From an uncultured Clostridia bacterium (GTDB taxonomy: Bacteria > Bacillota > Clostridia > Oscillospirales > Acutalibacteraceae): a DNA stretch of 33,478 nt. The notes below the pieces were generated by a model that saw only the letters and a program-made list of their open reading frames with translations, made no database searches and was not told the origin of the DNA. Both the position numbers and the translations under genes were made by a program. The stretch is taken from contig CALAUI010000027.1 in NCBI GenBank assembly GCA_937892115.1, positions 1 to 33,478 on the forward strand, given 5' to 3'. How positions within the stretch are numbered: position 1 is the stretch's first letter; each line of letters opens with the position of its first letter. Shown piece by piece: positions 14,201-21,739 of the stretch.

Positions 14201-15280
14201 GTTGACGTTGTTTCCGAAACACTCGGCAGAGTGAAGGAAGAGGCGGCCGAGCTTGAAAAAGCTCTTTCGGATGCAAAGTGTGAGGCAGCGGAAAAGCTTG
14301 AAAATGCAAAATCAAAGCTTGTCAGTGAGGATTATATTGCGCCGGTTGACGATGCAATCGGCAAGGTTGAAAAGGCAACCGGTGTTGAAAGCGTTAATGA
14401 ATACGAGGCCGAGGGTCTGACCGCATTTGAAAACGCGATTGCCGAGGCAAAGAAAAATGCCGTTGACGAAATATCCTCCGGCCTTGAGGACGTATCTGAT
14501 GCCTCTGCTCAGATAGCAGAGCTTGCAGCAAAAGCAATTGATATCTGTGAAAACGAGCGGGATATCATTGAATTGAAAGAAAACTTTTACGCCGCAATAA
14601 CGGCTCAGAAGGCAAAGGAAGAAGCAATCGCAAAGCTCGGTGAAGCGGCTGACGAATACGTTTCGGACGAGGCAAAGGCGATACTGTCTGCCGCCGCTCC
14701 GAAGATTATCGAAGCAGGCGATGCCGCGGGCGTGAATGCCGTACTCAATAATGCACTTGCCGCAGCCGGAGAAGCGGAAAAAGCTCTTTCTCAGGCGAAA
14801 GCTCAGGCAAAGAAAGAGCTGGCGGATGCTAAGGCGGGCGCCGCTTCCGAGGAAGCAAAGCTTGTCTGTGACAATGCACAGAGCGCTGTTGATTCGGCAA
14901 CATCTGTTGAAGCTGTCGGCGAAACAAAATCAGCCGTACTCAATGATATGGCAGCTGCCGACAGTGCGCTTGAAAACGCAAAGGCGCAGGCAAAATCCGC
15001 CATTGACAAAGTACTCGGCGGTGAGCCCACCGCAAGCGCAAAAACTGCCGCCGAAAAGGCAAAGTCCGAAATTGACAGGGCAGACAGCGTAAGCAAAGTA
15101 AAAGCCGCACAGACCGAAGGAGAAAAGAACGTCTCCGAGGGACAGAAAATCTGTGATTACTGCGGTAAGGAGCATAAAAACATCTTTGATGATATTGCCT
15201 GCTTCTTCAAAAAACTGTTTATGAGTATTGCAAATCTGTTTTCGGGCGGCAAGACCGACGGCAATAAATTCTTTGCATAA
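11285..15280 (+). CDS. giant secreted Gly-rich / LRR_5 / helical-repeat surface protein
   Basis: About 1331 residues. I favour the TTG at 11285 because AGAGGGG ends 9 bases before it; the in-frame ATG at 11276 directly abuts that site. A signal peptide ends near VPVDAVD. Residues ~95-315 are extremely Gly-rich (GGMGGYGGGGAGAGIGGMGG type), collagen- or glue-like low complexity. Two BspA-like LRR_5 blocks follow (~420-580 and ~690-870), each preceded by small Cys modules such as WVDGKCSVCGFDGF and WQNGVCTICGFDGF. Residues ~870-1275 are Ala/Glu/Lys-rich helical repeats resembling FIVAR or coiled-coil spacers. The end has CDYCGKEH and then the aromatic tail DIACFFKKLFMSIANLFSG. No LPXTG motif. 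Probably an adhesin or matrix protein; the architecture is read from sequence, the role is inferred. Confidence 0.85.
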   Translation: MKRFKKALSVLLTITMLFGFSAVPVDAVDKKEFTNDMSRVLQSGYYVVDGTFMFYGDDTNVNGLEIAADATVCIEITEGSVLCVRGRDAYGTAGAGAGIYVPEGSTLIVRGSGDLKAVGGNAANGGNGFDGGNGQSKINGNDEARGGTGGMGGYGGGGAGAGIGGMGGKGGAGGLGGFGAHVKDASDYYWYYGGNPGEYGKLGSDGFSMGTVCINTEVNLEVSGGKAGQEGKSGEFGASSLFDASGTLYDYSYGAGGGSGGGGKGGNAAGSIGGGGGGGAGAGGGGGGAAMCNDYTSAPGAGDEPHSEEGSGRGGGYDEYGDIVPPTKMYWDEGVNLYGGVAGWFSGGGVNGKNGKCIFHTHMFDKNWSFTETTHWHSCIADDCDILLTPGIDYTNCEEPEVAYGEHQWVDGKCSVCGFDGFMINENGIVLKYCGPGGDVVVPDGAVAIVSDVLCGGDVTGITLSESVKNIGKEAFSDCDTLTKLDLGKVNIIGESAFVNCTALTSIRIPSSVKTIGDKAFQNCNALTTIAVEWEKAEDIIIPGEDAFAGNRENPITLRVPVGTAELYRAVDVWKDFNIIDDHDHNFDTEWTGNNFAHWHACTEPGCPIKDYSSCGFDDVAYGWHEWTDGVCSVCGYKCNHIWLNGECEYCDTVCDHTWEEGTCTNCRLKCTHDWQNGVCTICGFDGFIIRGTVLEKYRGPCEEITVPNTVTEIGFEAFEISLVKKVILPDTVVKIAMDAFSSSSTLEEIIIPESVEEIGSFAFIGCFKLKSIKIPGSVNVINTATFRSCEALESVYIPESVKYISEDAFLDCPALKDIYVSWPEAGAMPAVERTAFDNEDIPSVRLHVPEGKGKIYEKDEFWSQFIIVDPLVEAKTEALDAIEQAKTVYTSDEAVSALNSAVPLIESAETVVQVSEAKQNAFSAAANADGNLASAQSTAVAELNGIKAGCQSDAAKTAIDNGIEVINSAKSVDVVSETLGRVKEEAAELEKALSDAKCEAAEKLENAKSKLVSEDYIAPVDDAIGKVEKATGVESVNEYEAEGLTAFENAIAEAKKNAVDEISSGLEDVSDASAQIAELAAKAIDICENERDIIELKENFYAAITAQKAKEEAIAKLGEAADEYVSDEAKAILSAAAPKIIEAGDAAGVNAVLNNALAAAGEAEKALSQAKAQAKKELADAKAGAASEEAKLVCDNAQSAVDSATSVEAVGETKSAVLNDMAAADSALENAKAQAKSAIDKVLGGEPTASAKTAAEKAKSEIDRADSVSKVKAAQTEGEKNVSEGQKICDYCGKEHKNIFDDIACFFKKLFMSIANLFSGGKTDGNKFFA

Positions 15281-15304
15281 ATGAGATAATAATTCAATCA
15301 GATT

Positions 15305-15337
15305 GAAGCACTCGCTTGCGGGTGCTTCTTTTTTTAT
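15305..15337 (+). terminator. Rho-independent terminator
   Basis: Ten-bp stem GAAGCACTCG / CGGGTGCTTC (15305-15314, 15319-15328) with one wobble, loop CTTG, and a run of T directly after. Confidence 0.88.
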
Positions 15338-15355
15338 ATAATTGTTAATAAATAC

Positions 15356-15384
15356 TTGATACTTGCATAAAATTCTGTCATAAT
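15356..15384 (+). promoter_or_regulatory. candidate promoter of gltX-glnS
   Basis: TTGATA (15356-15361), 17 bases, CATAAT (15379-15384) with TGT before it as an extended -10. The leader of ~55 nt is too short for a T-box. Confidence 0.5.
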
Positions 15385-15443
15385 ATATGCTGTATGATTA
15401 TGATAATGGCTGAATGTTTGTTTTCGGCAGAAGGAGTTATATT

Positions 15444-17117
15444 TTGGATAATCAGGAAATGAATATTGCTCTTGCACAGCTTCTCTTCCCCGATATTGAC
15501 AAGACACCGGATTATTTTGAGGAGCTTTATCCCGCAAGAGATTTACCCGAGGGCGCAAGAGTTACCCGTTTCGCCCCCTCACCCACAGGATATCTTCACA
15601 TCGGCGGACTTTTCGGAGCCCTTGTTGACGTGCTTACTGCAAGAGTTTCGGGCGGCAAAGCGTATCTGAGAATTGAAGATACGGATAAAAAAAGAGAAAT
15701 AGACGACGGTGTTTCCGCAATTACCGACGGTCTTTCCGCTTTCGGCGTTGAATTTGACGAGGGCGTGACCGGATTCAATACGGAATCGGGAAAATACGGT
15801 CCCTATACCCAGAGCCGCAGAGTTGAGATTTATCAGACGATAGCAAAATCTCTCGTTGAGAGAGGACTTGCTTATCCCTGCTTCTGTACCGCAGACGAGC
15901 TTTCCGCTTTACGTGAAAAGCAGGAGGCGGAGGGCGCACTCATCAGAGGATATTTCGGAAAGTATGCGAAGTGCCGCAATCTCACCCTTGACGAAATCAA
16001 GGCAAATCTTGATGCCGGAAAGCCCTGGGTGCTCCGTTTCCGTTCAGACGGCAGCGATGATAAGAGAATTACCTTTGAGGACGTTATCAGAGGAAAAATT
16101 GAAATGCCCGAGAATACCATTGACGAGGTGCTTCTCAAATCCGACGGTATTCCCACCTATCATTTTGCCCACGTTTGCGACGACCATTTCATGCACACCA
16201 CTCACGTAATCAGAGGCGAGGAATGGATTTCGTCCGTTCCCAAGCATATAGCTCTCTTCAAGGCGTGCGGATATAAAGTGCCCAAGTTCGCCCACACTCC
16301 CCAGGTAATGAAGATTGACGAGGAAACAGGCGAAAAGAGAAAGCTTTCAAAGAGAAAAGACCCCGAAGCTGCAGTAAGCTACTTTGTGGTTGAGGGCTTC
16401 CCCAAGGAAAGTCTCATAGAATACCTGCTCACTCTTATCAGCTCCGGCTTTGAGGACTGGCGCAGAGCAAATCCCGATGCCGCCGCAATGGATTATCCGT
16501 TCAATCTTAAGAAGATGAGCAACAGCGGCTGTCTGTTTGACCTCGTAAAGCTCAACGACGTGAGCAAAAACGTTATCTGCCACATGAGCGCTTCAACGGT
16601 TTATGACAGAGTTGCCGCATGGGCAAAGGAATATGATGAGGAATTCTACGATGCGATTTCTGCCGATTCCGCAAGGGCAACGGCTATCCTCAACATTGAC
16701 AGAGAAAACCCCAAGCCCCGCAAGGATATCGCAAAGTGGAACGAGGTAAAGGACTATATTTCATATTTCTATCCGCAGTTCTATCAGAAGGATTACACCC
16801 TCCCCGAAAATATCGGCAAAGAGGATGCAAGGGCGATACTTGAAAAATATGCCGCAGCCTTCTCTCTTGATGACGATAAGGATATGTGGTTCCAAAGAAT
16901 CAAGGATATGTGTGAGCCCCTGGGCTTCACTCCCAACGTCAAGGAATATAAACAGAATCCCGATGCCTTCAAGGGTCACGTAGGCGACGTTTCAACGGTA
17001 ATCAGAATCGCTCTGACCTCAAGAAGAAATACACCCGACCTTTACTCAATCATGCAGCTTCTCGGCGCCGACGAAATCAAGGCACGCCTTGCGGATGCAG
17101 CCGCAAATCTCAAGTAA
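15444..17117 (+). CDS. gltX: glutamyl-tRNA synthetase
   Basis: About 557 residues. Class I synthetase signature FAPSPTGYLHIGG (HIGG at ~52-55) and the KMSKS-type loop KRKLSKRKD near 300. RIEDTDKKRE and YPCFCTADEL fit GluRS. The start is a TTG at 15444, 7 bases after AAGGAG; the next ATG (15459) is too far from the site, and an upstream ATG (15414) has none. Relative to typical ~480-residue GluRS it carries an N-terminal extension of ~35 residues (LLFPDIDKTPDYFEELYPAR) and a longer C-terminal anticodon-binding region. It charges tRNA-Glu with glutamate in the cytosol. Because glnS follows directly, this enzyme need not mischarge tRNA-Gln, but that cannot be decided from sequence alone. Confidence 0.95.
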   Translation: MDNQEMNIALAQLLFPDIDKTPDYFEELYPARDLPEGARVTRFAPSPTGYLHIGGLFGALVDVLTARVSGGKAYLRIEDTDKKREIDDGVSAITDGLSAFGVEFDEGVTGFNTESGKYGPYTQSRRVEIYQTIAKSLVERGLAYPCFCTADELSALREKQEAEGALIRGYFGKYAKCRNLTLDEIKANLDAGKPWVLRFRSDGSDDKRITFEDVIRGKIEMPENTIDEVLLKSDGIPTYHFAHVCDDHFMHTTHVIRGEEWISSVPKHIALFKACGYKVPKFAHTPQVMKIDEETGEKRKLSKRKDPEAAVSYFVVEGFPKESLIEYLLTLISSGFEDWRRANPDAAAMDYPFNLKKMSNSGCLFDLVKLNDVSKNVICHMSASTVYDRVAAWAKEYDEEFYDAISADSARATAILNIDRENPKPRKDIAKWNEVKDYISYFYPQFYQKDYTLPENIGKEDARAILEKYAAAFSLDDDKDMWFQRIKDMCEPLGFTPNVKEYKQNPDAFKGHVGDVSTVIRIALTSRRNTPDLYSIMQLLGADEIKARLADAAANLK

Positions 17118-17146
17118 ATTCTCTTTTCCGAAAGGATATGTTACCA

Positions 17147-18802
17147 ATGGAAGAACTTAACACCACATCAAATTTTATTCATGACTTTATAGATGAGGAC
17201 CTTGCCGCAGGTGTAAACAGCCGTGTACAGACAAGATTTCCTCCCGAGCCCAACGGCTATCTTCATATCGGTCATGCGAAGGCAATCTGCATTGACTTTT
17301 CCACAGCCGAAAAGTACGGCGGCGAATGTAATCTCCGTCTTGACGACACAAACCCCTCAAAAGAGGACGTTGAATACGTGGATGCAATCAAGGAAGATAT
17401 CGAATGGCTCGGCTACAAGTGGAATAAATGCCTTTATGCTTCAAGCTACTTTGATTTCATTTATGAATGTGCAATCAAGCTTATCAAAAAGGGCAAGGCA
17501 TACGTCTGCGACCTTACCGCCGACGAAATCAGAGAATACAGAGGCACTCTCACCGAGCCCGGTAAAAACAGCCCCTACAGAGAGCGCTCAATAGAGGAAA
17601 ACCTTGACCTCTTTGAGAGAATGACAAAGGGCGAATATAAAGACGGCGAAAAGACACTCAGAGCAAAAATCGATATGTCCTCGCCCAATATCAATATGCG
17701 CGATCCCGTAATTTACAGAATCGCTCACGTCAATCATCATCAGACGGGTGACAAGTGGTGCGTATATCCCATGTACGACTTTGCTCATCCTCTGTCGGAT
17801 GCAAGAGAGGGCGTAACCTATTCGCTCTGCTCACTTGAATTTGAAAACCACAGACCTCTTTACGACTGGTTTATCAATGAAATCGGTTTTGAAGAGCCCC
17901 CCAGACAGATTGAGTTTGCCCGTCTTAATATCAATTACTGTGTGACCAGCAAGAGAAAATGTCTTGAAATGGTCAAAACGGGAATCGTTGACGGCTGGGA
18001 CGACCCCAGAATGGTTACCCTCTGCGGTATGAGAAGAAGGGGCTATCCTGCTCAGGCAATCAGAGAATTTGTCAACAAGATAGGCGTTTCAAAGGCGTAC
18101 AGCGTAGTGGATTACGGTCTGCTCGAATCCTGCGTAAGAGACGTACTCAACGCCAATGCGCCCAGAGCAATGGCAGTCCTCAATCCCCTTAAGGTGATAA
18201 TTGACAATTATCCCGAGGGAAAGACGGAGGACGTTGAGGTTGAAAATAACCCCGACAAGCCCGAGCTCGGCAAGAGAATCGTTAAATTCTCAAAGGAAAT
18301 CTTCGTTGAGAGAGAAGACTTTATGGTTGAGCCCGTCAAGAAGTATTTCCGTCTTTATCCCGGCAACGAGGTACGCCTCAAGGGTGCTTATTATGTAACC
18401 TGCACCGGCTACGATACAGACGATGAGGGCAACGTTACCTGCCTTCACTGTACCTATGACCCCGAGACGAAGGGCGGCGATTCACCCGACGGAAGAAAGG
18501 TCAAGGGCACTATTCACTGGGTAAGCGCGGTTGACAGCTTCAAAGCGGAAATCCGTCTTTATGACAGACTTTTCAATGCGGAAAATCCCGCAGGCGACGA
18601 GAATGTCAATTATCTTGATAACCTTAATCCCGATTCGCTTAAAATCCTTGATAACTGCCTTGTTGAGGGCGCACTCAGGGATTCAAAGCCCGGTGACACC
18701 TTCCAGTTTATGAGAAACGGTTACTTCTGTGTTGACAAGAAGTCAACCGACGATAAGATTATCTTTAACCGTACCGTAGCGCTCAACTCATCCTGGAAAT
18801 AA
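17147..18802 (+). CDS. glnS: glutaminyl-tRNA synthetase
   Basis: About 551 residues, the normal GlnRS length. FPPEPNGYLHIGHAKAI near 30-45 is the GlnRS-specific form of the HIGH motif, and VTSKRKCLEM near 265-275 is the KMSKS equivalent. LRLDDTNPSKEDVEYVDAI and RPLYDWFINEIGF are conserved GlnRS segments; the C-terminal beta-barrels bind the tRNA-Gln anticodon. AAAGGA ends 10 bases before the ATG at 17147; another in-frame ATG at 17138 is only one base from the site and is less likely. It follows gltX by 29 bases in an operon. Direct Gln-tRNA synthesis is less common in Gram-positives than the GatCAB route and is generally traced to gene transfer. Confidence 0.95.
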   Translation: MEELNTTSNFIHDFIDEDLAAGVNSRVQTRFPPEPNGYLHIGHAKAICIDFSTAEKYGGECNLRLDDTNPSKEDVEYVDAIKEDIEWLGYKWNKCLYASSYFDFIYECAIKLIKKGKAYVCDLTADEIREYRGTLTEPGKNSPYRERSIEENLDLFERMTKGEYKDGEKTLRAKIDMSSPNINMRDPVIYRIAHVNHHQTGDKWCVYPMYDFAHPLSDAREGVTYSLCSLEFENHRPLYDWFINEIGFEEPPRQIEFARLNINYCVTSKRKCLEMVKTGIVDGWDDPRMVTLCGMRRRGYPAQAIREFVNKIGVSKAYSVVDYGLLESCVRDVLNANAPRAMAVLNPLKVIIDNYPEGKTEDVEVENNPDKPELGKRIVKFSKEIFVEREDFMVEPVKKYFRLYPGNEVRLKGAYYVTCTGYDTDDEGNVTCLHCTYDPETKGGDSPDGRKVKGTIHWVSAVDSFKAEIRLYDRLFNAENPAGDENVNYLDNLNPDSLKILDNCLVEGALRDSKPGDTFQFMRNGYFCVDKKSTDDKIIFNRTVALNSSWK

Positions 18803-18822
18803 GATTCAAGGAGGGTAAGTTT

Positions 18823-19833
18823 ATGAAATATGTATATCGCGGAGTAAATGCACTGCTGGGCGCAGCCGCAATAGTATCCGCATTCTTTGTGAGTTTCTTC
18901 AGAATAGAGCTTTCGTTTACCGATAACGCCTGGGATCTTATCTCCAAGGTGGGCAATATCTTTGCCGCAAAAAAGCAGGCGGATCCTCTCCCCAGCGGCG
19001 GAGTGGGACTGCTTGAGGATTTTTCAATCAAGAGAATTATTGATTTGTTTACGGGAAAGGATGCTCTTTCAACTCTGTTTGAAGACACCAAGCTTTCCTG
19101 GCCCGTAATTTTCAATCCCATAAGAAACTGGCTCATCCTCTTTGTCGTGCTGTTTGCGCTGATTCTTGTCGCCGCCCTTTTCGTTATCGTATGGTCGGCT
19201 TGCAGCAACAGAAGAATGCCCATCTTCATAGCGGGTATTCTCGGCGTAATCTTTACAATCGGTATGATGCACGTTTTCAGACAGTGGGCAGCTCCTCTTT
19301 GTGACGGCACTATCAATGTAGCCGGATGGATTTCACAGAGGATTTTCGGCGCGTCTGATGCGGTAAGCGGAGTGCTGAAGACCGTTATTCAGGGACTTGT
19401 GGGTGTTGCGCTTGACAATATCTTCACCTTCAATATCGCTCTTTGCGGTCTTCAGAATGCGATGATCATCGTTTTCAGCTGTGTTGCGATATGGTCTGCT
19501 ATTTTCTGGCTCGTTGACGTAGGCGATACAGAGGTAAAGGAAGAGAAGGAAGCATATAAGGAATACAGAGCTTCTCTTAAAGTCACGGAAAAGGCAAAGA
19601 AGGAAGCGGAAAATGCCCGTAAGGCGCTTTCCGAAGCGGAGGGCAGGGGCGAAGCCGAAACCCTTGAGCTTTCCGAAAAACTCAAAGAAGCCGAAAAAGC
19701 TTACGAAAAAGCAAAGAAAGAAACGGAAAAATTCTTTGAAAAAACAGAAGACGGCAAGGCAAAAATCCGCAGAGAAATGAAGAAAGCCGCAAAGGCAAAG
19801 GAAGCCGCAAGGCAGGCAAAGGAAACAGAGTAA
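18823..19833 (+). CDS. polytopic membrane protein with C-terminal coiled coil, unknown function
   Basis: 336 residues, no family recognised. Hydrophobic segments lie at ~9-29 (NALLGAAAIVSAFFVSFF), ~103-125 (WLILFVVLFALILVAALFVI), ~132-151 (PIFIAGILGVIFTIGMMHVF), probably ~190-210, and ~214-235 (MIIVFSCVAIWSAIFWLVDV). From ~240 to the end the protein is a highly charged Ala/Lys/Glu helix with heptad-like spacing, predicted cytosolic coiled coil. AAGGAGG precedes the ATG and glnS ends 20 bases upstream, so it is the third gene of the synthetase operon. The layout suggests a scaffold or envelope sensor with a cytosolic arm. No enzyme motif is visible. Confidence 0.75.
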   Translation: MKYVYRGVNALLGAAAIVSAFFVSFFRIELSFTDNAWDLISKVGNIFAAKKQADPLPSGGVGLLEDFSIKRIIDLFTGKDALSTLFEDTKLSWPVIFNPIRNWLILFVVLFALILVAALFVIVWSACSNRRMPIFIAGILGVIFTIGMMHVFRQWAAPLCDGTINVAGWISQRIFGASDAVSGVLKTVIQGLVGVALDNIFTFNIALCGLQNAMIIVFSCVAIWSAIFWLVDVGDTEVKEEKEAYKEYRASLKVTEKAKKEAENARKALSEAEGRGEAETLELSEKLKEAEKAYEKAKKETEKFFEKTEDGKAKIRREMKKAAKAKEAARQAKETE

Positions 19834-19840
19834 AAATACG

Positions 19841-19866
19841 GGGTGAAGGTATACTTCACCCTTTTT
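19841..19866 (+). terminator. terminator or attenuator between the synthetase operon and GH127
   Basis: Perfect 8-bp stem GGGTGAAG-GTATA-CTTCACCC (19841-19861) and a T run. It ends only 17 bases before the GH127 start and touches that gene's AAGGGAG site, and no separate promoter fits in between, so partial read-through may control GH127/GH5. Confidence 0.8.
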
Positions 19867-19883
19867 TACAAGGGAGAGACAAT

Positions 19884-21725
19884 ATGAAAAGTATTTCTTT
19901 CGGCAATGTAAAAATCGGTGGGTTCTGGGGTAAGAGAATAGAAACCAACAGAACAGCCACCCTCACCACCGTTTACAACAGATTCAGGGAAACCGGCAGA
20001 TTTGATGCCGTTGCCTGCAACTGGAAAGAGGGAATGCCCAACAAGCCCCACATTTTCTGGGATTCCGATATTGCAAAGTGGATTGAAGCGGCGGCGTACA
20101 GTATCAGATACACTCCCGATAAGGAGCTGGAAAGAAAGATTGACGAAACCGTTGACCTTATCGCCGCAAATCAGACGGAGGACGGCTACTTCAACAGCTA
20201 TTATCTTTCGGTTGAGCCGGAAAACAGATTCACAAACAGAGACAATCACGAGCTTTACTGTGCGGGTCACCTCACGGAGGCCGCTATTGCCTATTATGAG
20301 GCAACGGGAAAGGATAAATTCCTCAAGGTCATGTGCAGATACATTGACCTGATTGAAAAAATCTTCAAGGATGAGGACTCCGCCGCATTCTGTACTCCCG
20401 GTCACGAGGAAATAGAGCTGGCGCTTGTCAGACTTTACGACTGCACGGGAGAGAAACGCTACCTTGAGCTTTCCCGCCATTTCATTGAGCAGAGAGGCAG
20501 ATGCGAAAAGGACCTTAACTGCAGGAACTGGTGCGGGTCTGATTACGATCAGAGCGAGGTGCCTGTCAGAGAGCAGAAGGATGCCCACGGTCACAGCGTA
20601 AGAGCCGGATATCTTTACTGCGGTATGGCTGACATAGCCGCAAGGACGAAAGATAAATCCCTCTTTGATGCCTGCGACACAATATTTGACAACATAATAA
20701 ACAAGAGAATGTATATCACCGGCGGTATCGGCTCTTCCTCTCACGGAGAGTCCTTTGCGGATGATTATGTGCTGCCCAACGACGTGGCATATTCCGAAAC
20801 CTGCGCTTCTATTGCCCTGGCGCTTTTTGCCCGCAGGATGAGTGCTATGTGCCCTGATTCAAAATATGCGGATGCCGCCGAAAGAGCAATGTATAACGGC
20901 ATACTTGCAGGCGTATCTCTTGACGGTCACGCATTTTTCTACGTCAATCCCCTTGAAATCAACATAGACAGACATAACGTCAATAAAAAGTTTTACTCAA
21001 GCCGTGAGAATCTGCTCACCCAAAGGATAGAGGTGTTCGGCTGCTCATGCTGCCCGCCTAACCTTGCGAGATTCGTTTCATCCATAGGCGATTTCCTCTA
21101 TACGCTTGACGAGAATACGCTTTATATTCATCATTATATGGAGAGTGAAGCGGAGTTTGACGGTATCAGAGTAATTCAGCAGACGAGATATCCCTGCGAG
21201 GGAGACGTCAGAATTACCGTAAGCGGTATGAAGGGAAAGACTGTTGCCGTACGTATTCCCGGCTGGACAAAATACGTTTCCCTCAACGGCGAAAAGCTTG
21301 ACGCGAGAATTGAAAAGGGCTATGCCTATATTGATATAACAAATGATGAACAAATCCTTGATTTCTGGTTTGAGATGAAAGCGCGCCTTGTGGCATCCAA
21401 TCCTCTTGTTGACGGAAACGTCGGCAGAGCCGCTCTTTGCAGAGGCCCCGTGGTTTACTGTGCGGAGAGTGTTCTCAACGATAAAATCAAGCTGAATAAC
21501 GTCACCCTTGACCGTAATCTTTCGGCGGGGCTGATATTCAACGAAGAGGTCGGCACTTACGAAGCGAAGGTAAAGGGCTGCGTTGACAAGCCCGAAGACG
21601 CGCTCTATTTTGATTTAGACTGTGCAAGGACCGAAGAGAAGGAAATAACGATGTTGCCCTACTATGCCTACGCCAATCACGGCGAAAGCGATATGCTTGT
21701 ATGGTTCAGGGTGACAAATAAATAA
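19884..21725 (+). CDS. glycoside hydrolase family 127, beta-L-arabinofuranosidase-like
   Basis: 613 residues, no signal peptide, so cytosolic. The family's unusual zinc/Cys active site is intact: GGIGSSSHGE289 and, 16 residues on, E305-T-C307, then the C387-S-C389-C390-PPN motif. In the characterised HypBA1 enzyme the equivalents are Glu322, Glu338, Cys340 and the Cys417-Cys418 pair, with Cys417 as nucleophile and the others binding zinc; the 16-residue spacing between the two Glu is the same here. The (alpha/alpha)6 barrel motifs HIFWDSDIAKWIEAAAY and NQTEDGYFNSYY are also typical. It would release L-arabinose from imported oligosaccharides or glycopeptides. The GH5 gene follows 14 bases downstream. 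Family certain; substrate inferred, as GH127 also includes other specificities. Confidence 0.92.
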   Translation: MKSISFGNVKIGGFWGKRIETNRTATLTTVYNRFRETGRFDAVACNWKEGMPNKPHIFWDSDIAKWIEAAAYSIRYTPDKELERKIDETVDLIAANQTEDGYFNSYYLSVEPENRFTNRDNHELYCAGHLTEAAIAYYEATGKDKFLKVMCRYIDLIEKIFKDEDSAAFCTPGHEEIELALVRLYDCTGEKRYLELSRHFIEQRGRCEKDLNCRNWCGSDYDQSEVPVREQKDAHGHSVRAGYLYCGMADIAARTKDKSLFDACDTIFDNIINKRMYITGGIGSSSHGESFADDYVLPNDVAYSETCASIALALFARRMSAMCPDSKYADAAERAMYNGILAGVSLDGHAFFYVNPLEINIDRHNVNKKFYSSRENLLTQRIEVFGCSCCPPNLARFVSSIGDFLYTLDENTLYIHHYMESEAEFDGIRVIQQTRYPCEGDVRITVSGMKGKTVAVRIPGWTKYVSLNGEKLDARIEKGYAYIDITNDEQILDFWFEMKARLVASNPLVDGNVGRAALCRGPVVYCAESVLNDKIKLNNVTLDRNLSAGLIFNEEVGTYEAKVKGCVDKPEDALYFDLDCARTEEKEITMLPYYAYANHGESDMLVWFRVTNK

Positions 21726-21739
21726 CCGGAGGAAAGAAT

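Noticed and set aside
15385..15443. T-box leader before gltX
   Set aside because: The leader is short and has no specifier stem, T-box motif or antiterminator visible.
19866..20744. 292-residue minus-strand open frame antisense to GH127
   Set aside because: Shadow of a verified GH127 gene with intact catalytic residues; no independent evidence.
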